Assembly: GCF_017948265.1 (NCBI RefSeq)
Contig: NZ_CP072852.1
Location: 3,286,001 to 3,350,000, forward strand
DNA length: 64,000 nucleotides
DNA from: Rhodoferax sp. PAMC 29310
Lineage (GTDB): Bacteria; Pseudomonadota; Gammaproteobacteria; Burkholderiales; Burkholderiaceae_C
Direction: 5' to 3'
Of the stretch, positions 10,278 to 22,161 are shown one piece after another. The notes beneath the pieces are model-generated. The model saw only the letters and a list, made by a program, of their open reading frames with translations, searched no databases and was not told the DNA's origin. A program made the translations under genes and the position numbers. Position 1 is the first letter of the stretch; each line of letters begins with the position of its first letter.

Positions 10278-10381
10278 GACGTCTTCTCTCCTTGTAAGGA
10301 CGCAATCACGCCCCGCATCAACTGGCGAGCTTTGAATAAGGGCCAGCTGCGGACGGGAACATGATCACACGGGACGCGACA
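9311..10381 (-). mobile_element. IS481-family insertion sequence, complete, with 6-bp target duplication
   Basis: A 1071-bp element. Its ends are imperfect inverted repeats: TGTCGCGTCCCGTGTGATCA at the transposase-upstream end (10381 inward) and TGTCAAGTCCCGCCTGTTCA at the other end (9311 inward), 15 of 20 bases identical. It is flanked by the direct repeat CATAAG (9305-9310 and 10382-10387), read CTTATG on the coding strand. Removing the element plus one repeat copy restores the receiver reading frame as RLALGTYDVLLLDN. It carries one transposase gene starting at 10277. The clean duplication and good ends indicate a recent insertion. Confidence 0.93.
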
Positions 10382-11009
10382 CATAAGTACCCAAGGCCAG
10401 TCGGGTCAGACAGGTTGCGCCGTTTCCAACCACCTCCAGTCTGATATCGGGCGCGGCGTGCGCAAAAGAAGTGCGTGTCAGGTCCGCATCGAGGGCGTTG
10501 TCCTCTGCGTACAAAAGACGAATCACGGCTGTCACGGTGTCGCCTCGCCTAGAGGAGCGGTCATTGCAGGCGCCCCCCATCCAGGCGGCCTTGACACGCT
10601 GGATGACGGCTGAAAAAGCGTCAAAACTGACTGGTTTTGTGACAAAGGCACTCACACCATTTTCAAAGGCGGTACGACGGTCATCATCTTGGGTGGAGGT
10701 GGTTAGCGCGATGATGGGTATCGTGTCCCAGTGGGCGCGCGCACGGGCGTGTCGAAGGACGTCAATGCCATCGATCTTGGGCAAGCGCAAGTCCAGCAAA
10801 ACCAGTAGGGGAAAATGCGGGTCTGATGGATCCCGATAGGTGTCCACGTAGGCCATGGCCTCGTCACCGTCGCGGCAGGCGTAGACCGGGTTGGTGATGG
10901 CATGCTCCTCAAAAGCCTGAAGACAAAAATCAAGATCCATGTCGTTGTCCTCCACCACCAAAATGGCGCGCAGAGGTGAATCTGGATTCATAACACACAA
11001 GGCAATCAC
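10365..11009 (-). CDS. response regulator, double receiver; second receiver truncated by IS481
   Basis: A 214-aa open frame. Residues about 10-145 form a complete Rcp1-like receiver domain (AILVVEDNDMDLDF, phospho-acceptor in LLDLRLPKIDG, then ALTTST and the conserved Lys in FVTKPVS). After a short linker a second receiver begins (IRLLYAEDNALDADLTRT), but after RLALGTY it runs into the insertion sequence and stops within its end. The GTG at 11009 overlaps the TGA of the upstream kinase gene; an ATG at 10991 is the alternative start. The linker Arg/Ser/Asp-rich stretch also contains in-frame GTGs, so the two receivers may once have been separate genes. Confidence 0.85.
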   Translation of the reverse strand: MIALCVMNPDSPLRAILVVEDNDMDLDFCLQAFEEHAITNPVYACRDGDEAMAYVDTYRDPSDPHFPLLVLLDLRLPKIDGIDVLRHARARAHWDTIPIIALTTSTQDDDRRTAFENGVSAFVTKPVSFDAFSAVIQRVKAAWMGGACNDRSSRRGDTVTAVIRLLYAEDNALDADLTRTSFAHAAPDIRLEVVGNGATCLTRLALGTYVSRPV

Positions 11010-12598
11010 GGCCGCTCCTCTTCAACCAATTGGCAGGGAACGCTCACATAAAAGACAGCCCCTTGATCTGGCGCTGATTCAGCGCGGACACTGCCCCCCA
11101 CTTTATCCAGCACCTTTTTCACAATAGCCAGGCCAGCCCCGGTGCCTTCGAATTCATGAGCGCGAACGAGGCGGTTGAACAGGCCAAAAATTCGGTCGTG
11201 GTATTTCATGTCAAAACCACTGCCGTTGTCAGAGACGCTGATGTGGCAATACCCTGCCTCCATGAGAGCCGTCACCGTGACTTTGGGCGGTATGGCATTT
11301 CGGCTGAATTTGATGGCATTACCGATCAGGTTGCTCAAGACCTGCTGCAAACCGCGTTCCCAGCCACGCAGTCGCAGTGCGGGAACAGCGTTGGTAATCA
11401 CCGTTCCGTATTCGTTCAAAGTGAATTCACGGTCATTCAGCAGGACTAGCACCATGGTGTCCAGATTGAAGTCAGAGGGTGTGGGGGTGTCTGACTCCAA
11501 CCGGGAGTACTTCAGCAGGTCTTCAATCAGCGTATCAAGATTGCCAGCTGCAGTTTCAATTTGGGTCAGACAAAACCGGGCGCGTTCGCCCAAGCCTTCT
11601 TGATGTTTTCTTAATAGTTCCTGCGCGTAGCCGGTGATGCCTCGAAGGGGGGCCTTGAGGTCATGGGACACGGTATAAGTAAACCCCTTGAGCTCCTCAT
11701 TTTTGGCGCGCAACTGGGCCTCGATTTGGCGACGTTCCGTGATGTCTTCCATGACCGCGACATAGTGAGAAATCTCTCCAAAAACATCAGTAATGGGTGA
11801 GATGGAGGCTTGTTCCCAAAAGATGGCGCCGTTTTTCTTCCGGTTCCGAAACTGGCCCCGCCAAGTGTTGCCAGAGGTGATGGTTTTCCATAGCACCTTG
11901 TACTCGTCGGGCGTTTTATCGCCAGACTGAAGAAAGCGCGGATTGCGGCCTATGACCTCCTGCAACTCGTAGCCGGTAAGCGCTGCAAACTGGGGGTTGA
12001 CGTATTCAATCTCACCTTTGACATTTGCAATCACAATGAAGACAGGGCTTTGCTCGACCGCGCGGGCCAGTTTACGGTTGAGCGAGGGGTCATGGTCGCG
12101 TTGCGCCAGCGTGAGCCGCAATTCCAACAAGGCCATAACCTGCCGTCCCAGCGTCCGCAAGGCCTGGCGTTGCGACGCATTCAATTCACGGGGCGTGCGG
12201 TCAATCACACACAGCGTACCCAGCGCGAGGCCGCTTGAGGTTACCAACGGTATGCCGGCATAAAACCGAATATGGGGGTCCCCCGTGACCAGGGGGTTGT
12301 CGGCAAAGCGTGGGTCCAGTTGCGCGTCACACACTTGCAACACCTCATCGGGTTTCAAAATGGCGTGCGCACAAAAGGCCATTTCGCGCGGCGTTTCTGG
12401 CACGTCCAGCCCGACCCGTGACTTGAACCATTGGCGTTGCTCGTCGATCAGAGAGACCAGTGCAATCGGGGTTTCACAAATAAAGGACGCAAGTTGCACC
12501 AAGTCGTCAAACGACGACTCATTCGGCGTATCCAGGACCGCATAGGACCGAAGTGCCTGAATGCGTTGGATCTCCTGGGGCGGCCATGCAGCTTTCAC
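11006..12598 (-). CDS. GAF-PAS sensor histidine kinase
   Basis: A 530-aa soluble kinase (no TM segments). Order: GAF (about 15-165; the FCAHAILKP and FYAGIPL motifs are typical of this GAF subtype), PAS with PAC (about 180-300), HisKA (TYTVSHDLKAPLRGITGY with the phospho-His), and HATPase (N box LSNLIGNAIKFS, G1 DNGSGFD, G2 GTGAGLAIV). The start is GTG at 12598. Its stop overlaps the response-regulator gene by four bases, so it is the likely phosphodonor for that receiver. The kinase type resembles phytochrome-like kinases that pair with Rcp1-type receivers. Confidence 0.9.
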   Translation of the reverse strand: MKAAWPPQEIQRIQALRSYAVLDTPNESSFDDLVQLASFICETPIALVSLIDEQRQWFKSRVGLDVPETPREMAFCAHAILKPDEVLQVCDAQLDPRFADNPLVTGDPHIRFYAGIPLVTSSGLALGTLCVIDRTPRELNASQRQALRTLGRQVMALLELRLTLAQRDHDPSLNRKLARAVEQSPVFIVIANVKGEIEYVNPQFAALTGYELQEVIGRNPRFLQSGDKTPDEYKVLWKTITSGNTWRGQFRNRKKNGAIFWEQASISPITDVFGEISHYVAVMEDITERRQIEAQLRAKNEELKGFTYTVSHDLKAPLRGITGYAQELLRKHQEGLGERARFCLTQIETAAGNLDTLIEDLLKYSRLESDTPTPSDFNLDTMVLVLLNDREFTLNEYGTVITNAVPALRLRGWERGLQQVLSNLIGNAIKFSRNAIPPKVTVTALMEAGYCHISVSDNGSGFDMKYHDRIFGLFNRLVRAHEFEGTGAGLAIVKKVLDKVGGSVRAESAPDQGAVFYVSVPCQLVEEERP

Positions 12599-12965
12599 GG
12601 TAGCAGTACAACGGGAGTGAGCATAGAACCTCTATTCTTCTATCTCTTCAGCAAGGATAAAGCCATGACTTCTTATGAGTCATTGACTTCTGCTCGTTCT
12701 ATATTACTCCTCATGAATGGCGAACAGAAGCATCGTGCGGGGCTACGGTAGGAACGGGCCGCTGGCGCCCAAGGGGCATCAAGCTGCCCCGGCCTCAGCG
12801 AGAGAGTTCGCAAGTCTCGGTGCCCGCGCGCTGGAGTGGCGCAAACGCAGGGGTTGACCGTCTCGGACTTCTTGAAAATCAATGTCGGGCCGCTGGAACC
12901 CCGGGTGCAGAAAGATCTCACCCGATCCAAGACGTCGCAAGTGCTGCTGGCTTTGCGAGTCGTGG
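12599..12965. other. intergenic stretch between two sensor-kinase genes
   Basis: About 370 bases with no convincing gene. Open frames here lack family character. It must carry the promoter of the GAF-PAS kinase operon, but I could not pick a convincing -35/-10 pair. No clear terminator hairpin was recognised after the hybrid kinase. Confidence 0.5.
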
Positions 12966-17015
<4,050 letters not shown>

Positions 17016-17093
17016 GGGTCAGTCGAAATTAGTGTTTGTCGAATTGCAAACGTGGCGCTCATTCCGACAGCCTCACCTTGCTAATGGGGTACG

Positions 17094-17675
17094 TTAGCGC
17101 GAAAGCTTGTACACCGAGGTGCCCGCGCGCAGGTTGGGCGCAAATCGCACAGTTTGTCCGTCTTGCAGGCCAAAGCTGTCCAGTACCTTCAGGCCGTTGT
17201 TGCGCGCCAGCACGGCCAGGTCGGCGTGGGTGCCGACACGAATGTTGGGCGTGTCATACCACTGGTAGGGCAGGCGGCGGGTCACCGGCATGCGACCGCG
17301 CAGCACACTCAAGCGATTCGGCCAGTGGGCAAAGTTGGGAAAGGCCACCACACCGACGCGCCCCACCCGCACGGTTTCACGCAGCATCACTTCGGCGTTG
17401 CGCAGGTGCTGCAAGGTGTCCAGCTGCAGCACCACATCAAACGTGGCGTCTTCAAACATCGCCAGGCCTTCGTCCAGGTTGAGCTGGATCACGTTGACGC
17501 CGCGCTTGACGCAGGCCTGCAGGTTGGCATCGTCAATCTCCACGCCGTAGCCGGTGCAGCCCCGTGTGGTTTGCAGGTACTGAAGCATGGCTCCGTCGCC
17601 ACAGCCCAGATCCAACACGCGGGCGCCTTGTGGCACAAGTTGGCCAATGGCGTGTTGGGTTGCTTGATCGGTCAT
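17094..17675 (-). CDS. metW: methionine biosynthesis protein MetW
   Basis: A 193-aa SAM-dependent-methyltransferase-fold protein. Glycine loop [15 protein letters not shown], the [10 protein letters not shown] segment, and [30 protein letters not shown], which is diagnostic of MetW. MetW partners MetX in homoserine acylation for methionine synthesis. The ATG at 17675 overlaps the metX stop (ATGA), as in other Proteobacteria with metXW operons. Its expression should follow the SAM riboswitch upstream of metX. Confidence 0.95.
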   Translation of the reverse strand: MTDQATQHAIGQLVPQGARVLDLGCGDGAMLQYLQTTRGCTGYGVEIDDANLQACVKRGVNVIQLNLDEGLAMFEDATFDVVLQLDTLQHLRNAEVMLRETVRVGRVGVVAFPNFAHWPNRLSVLRGRMPVTRRLPYQWYDTPNIRVGTHADLAVLARNNGLKVLDSFGLQDGQTVRFAPNLRAGTSVYKLSR

Positions 17676-18841
17676 ACAGTCATCTCTTTTGCAACGCTAT
17701 CAAAATAAGAGCTGATCACGCCCATGTAGCGGGGGTCATCGAGCAAAAAGGCATCATGCCCGTGTGGCGCATCAATCTCGGCGTAGCTCACGTCCCGGCG
17801 GTTGTCGAGCAAGGCTTTGACGATTTCCCGGCTGCGTTTGGGCGAGAAGCGCCAATCGGTGGTGAAGCTCACCAGCAGGAACTTGCAGGTGGCACCCGCC
17901 AAGGCGCGAGTCAGGTCGCCCCCGTGATGGCGGGCCGGGTCAAAGTAGTCCAGCGCGCGGGTGATCAGCAAATAGGTATTGGCGTCAAAGTACTCGGCAA
18001 ACTTGTCGCCCTGGTAGCGCAGGTAGCTCTCAATCTGAAATTCCACGTCTTGCGTGCTGTAGAGATAGTCCTGCACATGGCTGCCCGCGGCTTGGGGCGC
18101 GTCCACATCGCGCTGGGCGGCCGTGCGCAACTGGCGGCCAAACTTGGCATTCATCACGTCATCACTCAGGTAGGTGATGTGGCCGATCATGCGGGCAATG
18201 CGCAGGCCCCGTTTGGGCACCGTGTTGTGTTGGTAAAAGTGCCCGGCGTGAAAGTCCGGGTCGGTGACGATGGCCCGGCGCGCCACCTCGTTGAAGGCAA
18301 TGTTCTCGGCTGTCAGATTGGGCGCACTGGCGACCACCACCGCGTGGCGCACGCGCTCTGGGTACTGCAGTGCCCAACTCAGGGTTTGCATGCCGCCCAA
18401 GGAGCCGCCCATGACGGCGGCCAGGGTTTGAATGCCCAGCGCGTCCAGCAAGAGTGCCTGGGAGTTGACCCAGTCTTCGACCGTGACCACCGGAAAATCG
18501 GCGCCGTACACGTGGCCGGTGTCGGGGTTGGTGTGCATGGGCCCGGTAGAGCCAAAACAAGAGCCCAGGTTGTTCACGCCAATGACAAAGAAGCGGTTGG
18601 TGTCCAGCGATTTGCTAGGGCCAATCATGTTGTCCCACCAGCCCTCGGACTTGTCTTGGCCCTCGTACACCCCGGCCACATGGTGGGAGGCGTTCAGGGC
18701 GTGGCAAATTAGCACCGCGTTGGAGCGGTCGGCATTCAAGGTGCCATAGGTCTCGTAACTCAACGAATAGTCGCGAAGAGAGGCGCCGCTTTGCAAAGGC
18801 AAGGTGGCGGCAAAGTGCATGGACTGTGGCGTGGCGTTCAT
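17672..18841 (-). CDS. metX: homoserine O-acyltransferase MetX
   Basis: A 389-aa alpha/beta hydrolase-fold acyltransferase that makes O-acyl-L-homoserine. Catalytic triad: Ser in GGSLGGMQ, Asp in [10 protein letters not shown], His in APHGHDAFL. Also present are the family blocks [12 protein letters not shown] and GWWDNMIGP. The ATG at 18841 fits the usual N-terminus (ATPQSMHFA); an upstream TTG would add only 14 unlike residues. The acyl donor (acetyl- or succinyl-CoA) cannot be told by eye. A SAM-II aptamer and intrinsic terminator precede it. Confidence 0.95.
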   Translation of the reverse strand: MNATPQSMHFAATLPLQSGASLRDYSLSYETYGTLNADRSNAVLICHALNASHHVAGVYEGQDKSEGWWDNMIGPSKSLDTNRFFVIGVNNLGSCFGSTGPMHTNPDTGHVYGADFPVVTVEDWVNSQALLLDALGIQTLAAVMGGSLGGMQTLSWALQYPERVRHAVVVASAPNLTAENIAFNEVARRAIVTDPDFHAGHFYQHNTVPKRGLRIARMIGHITYLSDDVMNAKFGRQLRTAAQRDVDAPQAAGSHVQDYLYSTQDVEFQIESYLRYQGDKFAEYFDANTYLLITRALDYFDPARHHGGDLTRALAGATCKFLLVSFTTDWRFSPKRSREIVKALLDNRRDVSYAEIDAPHGHDAFLLDDPRYMGVISSYFDSVAKEMTV

Positions 18842-18885
18842 AAGCGTAAGGGCCGGTGGCGGGTGGTCCTGCAAGGGCTCCAAAA

Positions 18886-18922
18886 AGCAAAAAACCTGGC
18901 GTCGCTAAAAGCGAGACCAGGT
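18886..18922 (-). terminator. intrinsic terminator in the metX leader
   Basis: On the minus strand the hairpin ACCTGG..TCGCT / AGCGA..CCAGGT has a short T-rich loop and is followed by a T run (TTTTTTG, then more Ts). It lies directly after the SAM-II aptamer and about 45 bases before the metX ATG, so it is positioned as the expression platform for premature termination. Confidence 0.8.
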
Positions 18923-18927
18923 AGGTG

Positions 18928-18981
18928 CGCGTCTTTAGCTGTACTTGTTACGCGCCCGCAAGCTGTGGCAAATCGGCGCTG
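18928..18981 (-). ncRNA. SAM-II (SAM-alpha) riboswitch aptamer
   Basis: On the minus strand the sequence contains GCGCCGATTTG, then CTTGCGGGCGCGTAACAAG, then TACAGCTAAAG. This reproduces the SAM-II consensus order: P1 strand GCGCYGAUUU, returning TTGCRRGCGCGTRA, then the 3' pseudoknot strand AGCTAAA. It stands between a TATACT promoter element and the terminator ahead of metX-metW, the classic SAM-II target. SAM binding is expected to switch the operon off. Recognition is from memory of the consensus and was not scored with a covariance model. Confidence 0.85.
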
Positions 18982-18985
18982 GGTC

Positions 18986-18991
18986 AGTATA
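18986..18991 (-). promoter_or_regulatory. -10 element of the metXW promoter
   Basis: TATACT on the minus strand, a few bases upstream of the SAM-II aptamer, so transcription would start right at the aptamer. No good -35 match is seen at 17 bases. Confidence 0.5.
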
Positions 18992-19110
18992 TCAACCCCG
19001 GTTCAGCGGCGCTCATGAGCTCATTTGAGGAGATTCGGGACACCGTTAACCCCTCATCCTTGCGCCACTTCGCCACGGGCGCGCTGGCATTTGAACCAAA
19101 GCGGTGCTTC

Positions 19111-19126
19111 TGGCCCGATTTTTGCT
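19111..19126 (+). promoter_or_regulatory. sigma-54 (RpoN) promoter of amtB
   Basis: TGGCCCGATTTTTGC matches the -24/-12 consensus TGGCACG-N4-TTGC with one change and the exact GG-N10-GC spacing. It lies about 75 bases before the amtB start. Nitrogen-controlled sigma-54 transcription of ammonium transporter genes is well established. I did not recognise a clear NtrC site. Confidence 0.75.
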
Positions 19127-19133
19127 TTTTCTT

Positions 19134-19167
19134 GGTGCGTTTTTCTCAAAATAGAGAAAAACGCACC
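19134..19167 (+). repeat. perfect 14-bp inverted repeat in the amtB leader
   Basis: Arms GGTGCGTTTTTCTC (19134-19147) and GAGAAAAACGCACC (19154-19167) with a 6-base AAAATA loop. The expected sigma-54 start site is around 19136, so the transcript would begin with this hairpin. No U tract follows, so it is not an ordinary terminator; mRNA stability or a binding site is possible. Confidence 0.8.
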
Positions 19168-19198
19168 ATTTAATTTCATTTCATCCAAAGAGGTTCTC

Positions 19199-20401
19199 AT
19201 GGAAGCACTAAAACAGGGCATGGATGCCTTGTTCATCCTTCTCGGCGCGGTCATGGTGCTTGCCATGCACGCCGGTTTTGCATTTCTGGAGCTGGGCACG
19301 GTTCGTAAAAAGAACCAGGTCAACGCACTGGTCAAGATTTTGGTGGACTTCTCGGTGTCCACGGTGGTTTATTTCGCCGTGGGGTATGGGGTGGCCTACG
19401 GCACCCACTTCTTTGTCGGAGCCGAGGAGTTGGCCGCCAAGAACGGTTACGAGTTGGTCAAGTTCTTCTTTCTATTGACCTTTGCCGCCGCCATTCCGGC
19501 CATCATTTCGGGTGGGATTGCCGAAAGGGCCAAGTTCTGGCCACAGCTGATTGCCACCGCCGTGATCGTCGGTTTCATCTACCCCTTCTTCGAAGGCATT
19601 GTGTGGAACCAGCATTTCGGCGTGCAAGCCTGGATCAACCAGGTGGCGGGTGCCGAGTTTCACGACTTTGCCGGCAGCATCGTGGTGCACGCCGTGGGCG
19701 GCTGGATTGCACTGCCCGCCGTGATCTTGCTGGGAGCGCGTGCCAACCGCTACCGTAAAGACGGTGGCATTTCGGCGCACCCACCTTCCAGCATTCCGTT
19801 TCTCGCGCTGGGCGCGTGGATTCTGACCGTGGGCTGGTTTGGCTTCAATGTGATGAGCGCACAAACCCTGGACAAAATCTCGGGCCTGGTGGCCGTGAAC
19901 TCCCTGATGGCCATGGTGGGTGGCACGCTGGTGGCGCTGTTGGTGGGTAAAAACGATCCCGGCTTTGTGCACAACGGCCCACTGGCCGGCTTGGTGGCCG
20001 TGTGCGCCGGCTCTGACCTGATGCACCCGCTGGGCGCGCTGGTGGTGGGTGGTGTGGCAGGCGGCATTTTTGTCTACATGTTCACCTTGACCCAAAACAA
20101 ATGGAAGATTGACGATGTGTTGGGCGTTTGGCCTCTGCACGGCCTGTGCGGCACCTGGGGCGGCATTGCTGCCGGTATTTTTGGCAGCAAGGCGCTGGGC
20201 GGCTTGGGTGGCGTGACCTTGGGTGCCCAACTGATTGGCACGACCATGGGGGTGGCGTGGGCTGTGTTTGGTGGCCTGTTGGTTTACGGCGTACTGAAAC
20301 TCACCATGGGTCTGCGCCTGAGTCAGGAAGAAGAATACGACGGGGCGGATTTGTCAATCCACCGCATTAGCGCCACGCCTGAGCGCGAGGCCAACTGGTA
20401 A
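19199..20401 (+). CDS. amtB: ammonium transporter
   Basis: A 400-aa polytopic channel of the Amt family for ammonium uptake in the inner membrane. The ATG at 19199 follows AAAGAGG and starts directly at the first TM helix (FILLGAVMVLAMHAGFAFLELG). Conserved: RKKNQVNALVK, DFAGSIVVHAVGGW (first pore His), DDVLGVWPLHGLCGTWGG (second pore His). The C-terminal tail RLSQEEEYDGADLSIH is the PII-contact region. No glnK is adjacent. There is no separate cleaved signal peptide. Control is by sigma-54 (see promoter). Confidence 0.96.
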   Translation: MEALKQGMDALFILLGAVMVLAMHAGFAFLELGTVRKKNQVNALVKILVDFSVSTVVYFAVGYGVAYGTHFFVGAEELAAKNGYELVKFFFLLTFAAAIPAIISGGIAERAKFWPQLIATAVIVGFIYPFFEGIVWNQHFGVQAWINQVAGAEFHDFAGSIVVHAVGGWIALPAVILLGARANRYRKDGGISAHPPSSIPFLALGAWILTVGWFGFNVMSAQTLDKISGLVAVNSLMAMVGGTLVALLVGKNDPGFVHNGPLAGLVAVCAGSDLMHPLGALVVGGVAGGIFVYMFTLTQNKWKIDDVLGVWPLHGLCGTWGGIAAGIFGSKALGGLGGVTLGAQLIGTTMGVAWAVFGGLLVYGVLKLTMGLRLSQEEEYDGADLSIHRISATPEREANW

Positions 20402-20722
20402 GCAGGCGTCTGTTCCGAACAATTAAGGTGGTAAACCCGCTTCAAAGGGGGCGCGACAGTTGACTCCTATGCGGGCGGAGGCGGTCATAGAGTCTACGAC
20501 TGCCAATGCCTCTTCCCGACCAGAAGCAGACAGTGAGAACACCCAACGAACTGCGTCAGTTTGCATTCGGGCAACGTCGAACTTGACGATGATTGACGCC
20601 TGCGAACGCGGCCGAAGTCCATGCATTTTGATTGCGCAGTATGGCGGCCGTTGTTCATAGCCACATTGGCACAACGGCAAGACCTGATGCTGTCGCAGAA
20701 AGTGCTATAGTCCAGCTCTTGA
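20402..20722. other. intergenic stretch between amtB and tRNA-fMet
   Basis: About 320 bases with no supported gene. Only the presumed tRNA promoter -10 (TATAGT, 20706-20711) is recognisable near its right end. Confidence 0.5.
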
Positions 20723-20799
<77 letters not shown>

Positions 20800-20810
20800 A
20801 AAATTGGCTG

Positions 20811-20850
20811 AAGCGCTCTCGTCGTTGACTGGAGCGCTTTTTTGTTTTTT
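20811..20850 (+). terminator. intrinsic terminator after tRNA-fMet
   Basis: Stem AAGCGCTC (20811-20818) with GAGCGCTT (20832-20839), a 13-base loop, then TTTTTTGTTTTTT. Confidence 0.85.
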
Positions 20851-21210
20851 GAGTTTTTATAGACGGCCTGTAACATGGATTCCTCTGGGCGGGCGCAACG
20901 GTCAACTCCAGCACATGCTGCGGCAAATGCTGCCTTGAGAGCTCGCAATCCACTCGGTCCAGGGCCTGCGTCTCGCCCCACGGCTTGTGGTTTTGTCCCG
21001 AGACTGGGAGCTGTCAGTAGATGCTGCTCCGCAAAGGTCATGTCCGACCAGGAGCGGACGTTCAGCTGCGGCACTCGAAAAAAAATAGGAAGTGGCCCAT
21101 TGCGGTCAGACGCGTCTCTTTAAAACAGTCGTTAACGTTGTAGGTAACGGGCGGCCCGCTTGCGGGACGTCCAGCGGAGGCTGAAAGCCGGAGCGGCTTT
21201 GATCGCAATG
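20851..21210. other. gene-free stretch with GC-rich hairpins
   Basis: No supported gene. The right end (about 21141-21217) contains two adjacent hairpins, CCCGC-TT-GCGGG and AAAGCC-ggagc-GGCTTT, next to the stop of the GFA-family gene; see the finding on an attC-like element. Confidence 0.5.
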
Positions 21211-21624
21211 TTATGCGCCTGGCGTTGCAACCCGAAGGCCATAGAACTGTGGGAGAGTGTCGTTGATTTGCCACCAAATACATTTGGAACCAACGAATGC
21301 ATGAAACTCGGGTTTGACGAGTAATGGCTCATTGATGAGACCAGCGCGAACCCGGACGATATTTGGCAATGAATCTTTGCGGCTGAAGATTGGTGAGCCG
21401 CAGCGGCTGCAAAAGCAACGTTGTTTCCCCGGCGACGACTCGTAAGAAGTGAGCAGGTTTTCGCCGGACAAGAAATGAAGCGCAGACAACTCGACAGGAA
21501 TGTTTGTGGCAAAAGGCCCGCCTTGAGCTTTGCGACAAAGAGAGCAATGACAGACCTGAATTGGCGCAAGCGAAGAGCGGATTTCAAAGCGAATGCCGCC
21601 ACACAAACAACTACCGCTAAACAT
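21211..21624 (-). CDS. GFA-family zinc-binding protein
   Basis: A 137-aa protein of the glutathione-dependent formaldehyde-activating (GFA/DUF636) fold. Zinc-binding cysteines in order: GSCLCGGIRFEI near the start, CHCSLCRKAQGGPF, and CFCSRCGSPIFS. The ATG at 21624 gives the family-typical MFSGSCLCGG start; the open frame further upstream is not family-like. Enzymatic function of most such proteins is unproven. It stands alone between non-coding stretches, with a GC-rich element overlapping its stop codon, which suggests a mobile or recently acquired gene. Confidence 0.85.
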   Translation of the reverse strand: MFSGSCLCGGIRFEIRSSLAPIQVCHCSLCRKAQGGPFATNIPVELSALHFLSGENLLTSYESSPGKQRCFCSRCGSPIFSRKDSLPNIVRVRAGLINEPLLVKPEFHAFVGSKCIWWQINDTLPQFYGLRVATPGA

Positions 21625-22161
21625 GGGAAGGGTTTTCCTGAAATGGGGCATAACGAAATGTAGATGGCAAAGACGGTCGATACATCTTGGCACTGCCGGA
21701 TAAGCTGGACCTCGATTCCTCCTGAGAGTGGCTTGCAGCTTAGGTTTTTTCGAATTTTTTACCTTTTTATACAGGTATAAAAATCCAACAAACCCCGCAC
21801 TCGGATTCTGCTCGAATCTAGGCGGCACGCGGGTTATTTCTCGAACTGAACCACCTCCCCGACTGACCGGTATCGCCTGCGCACGTGACTTACGAAAGCT
21901 ACTTCTGAAAGGCAGCTTCGGGCACTGACCCGCCGTTCGGTCGGTGTCTATGAGGACTCGCTTTGGGCCTGAGCCAGCTGCACCTTGCCGGGCTTGACCG
22001 CAGATTGATCGGGTATCAATTGAATGAGTGTTGGCGACTTCAATTGCTCGAAACAGGCGTCACGCTGAACCTGAAGCCATGGTTGCTATGTTTTATATAG
22101 TTACTTGCGATTATTCTGCGGGGTCTAGAGGCCTTTTCTATACAAAAATACCGCAGGAGCT
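21625..22161. other. gene-free stretch
   Basis: About 540 bases, AT-richer in part (21740-21790 and 22080-22150). I see no gene, tRNA or convincing terminator. It may hold the promoter of the GFA-family gene. Confidence 0.45.

Noticed and set aside
17564..18712. A 382-codon plus-strand frame opposite metX
   Set aside because: Antisense shadow of metX; the real gene on the minus strand has all catalytic motifs.
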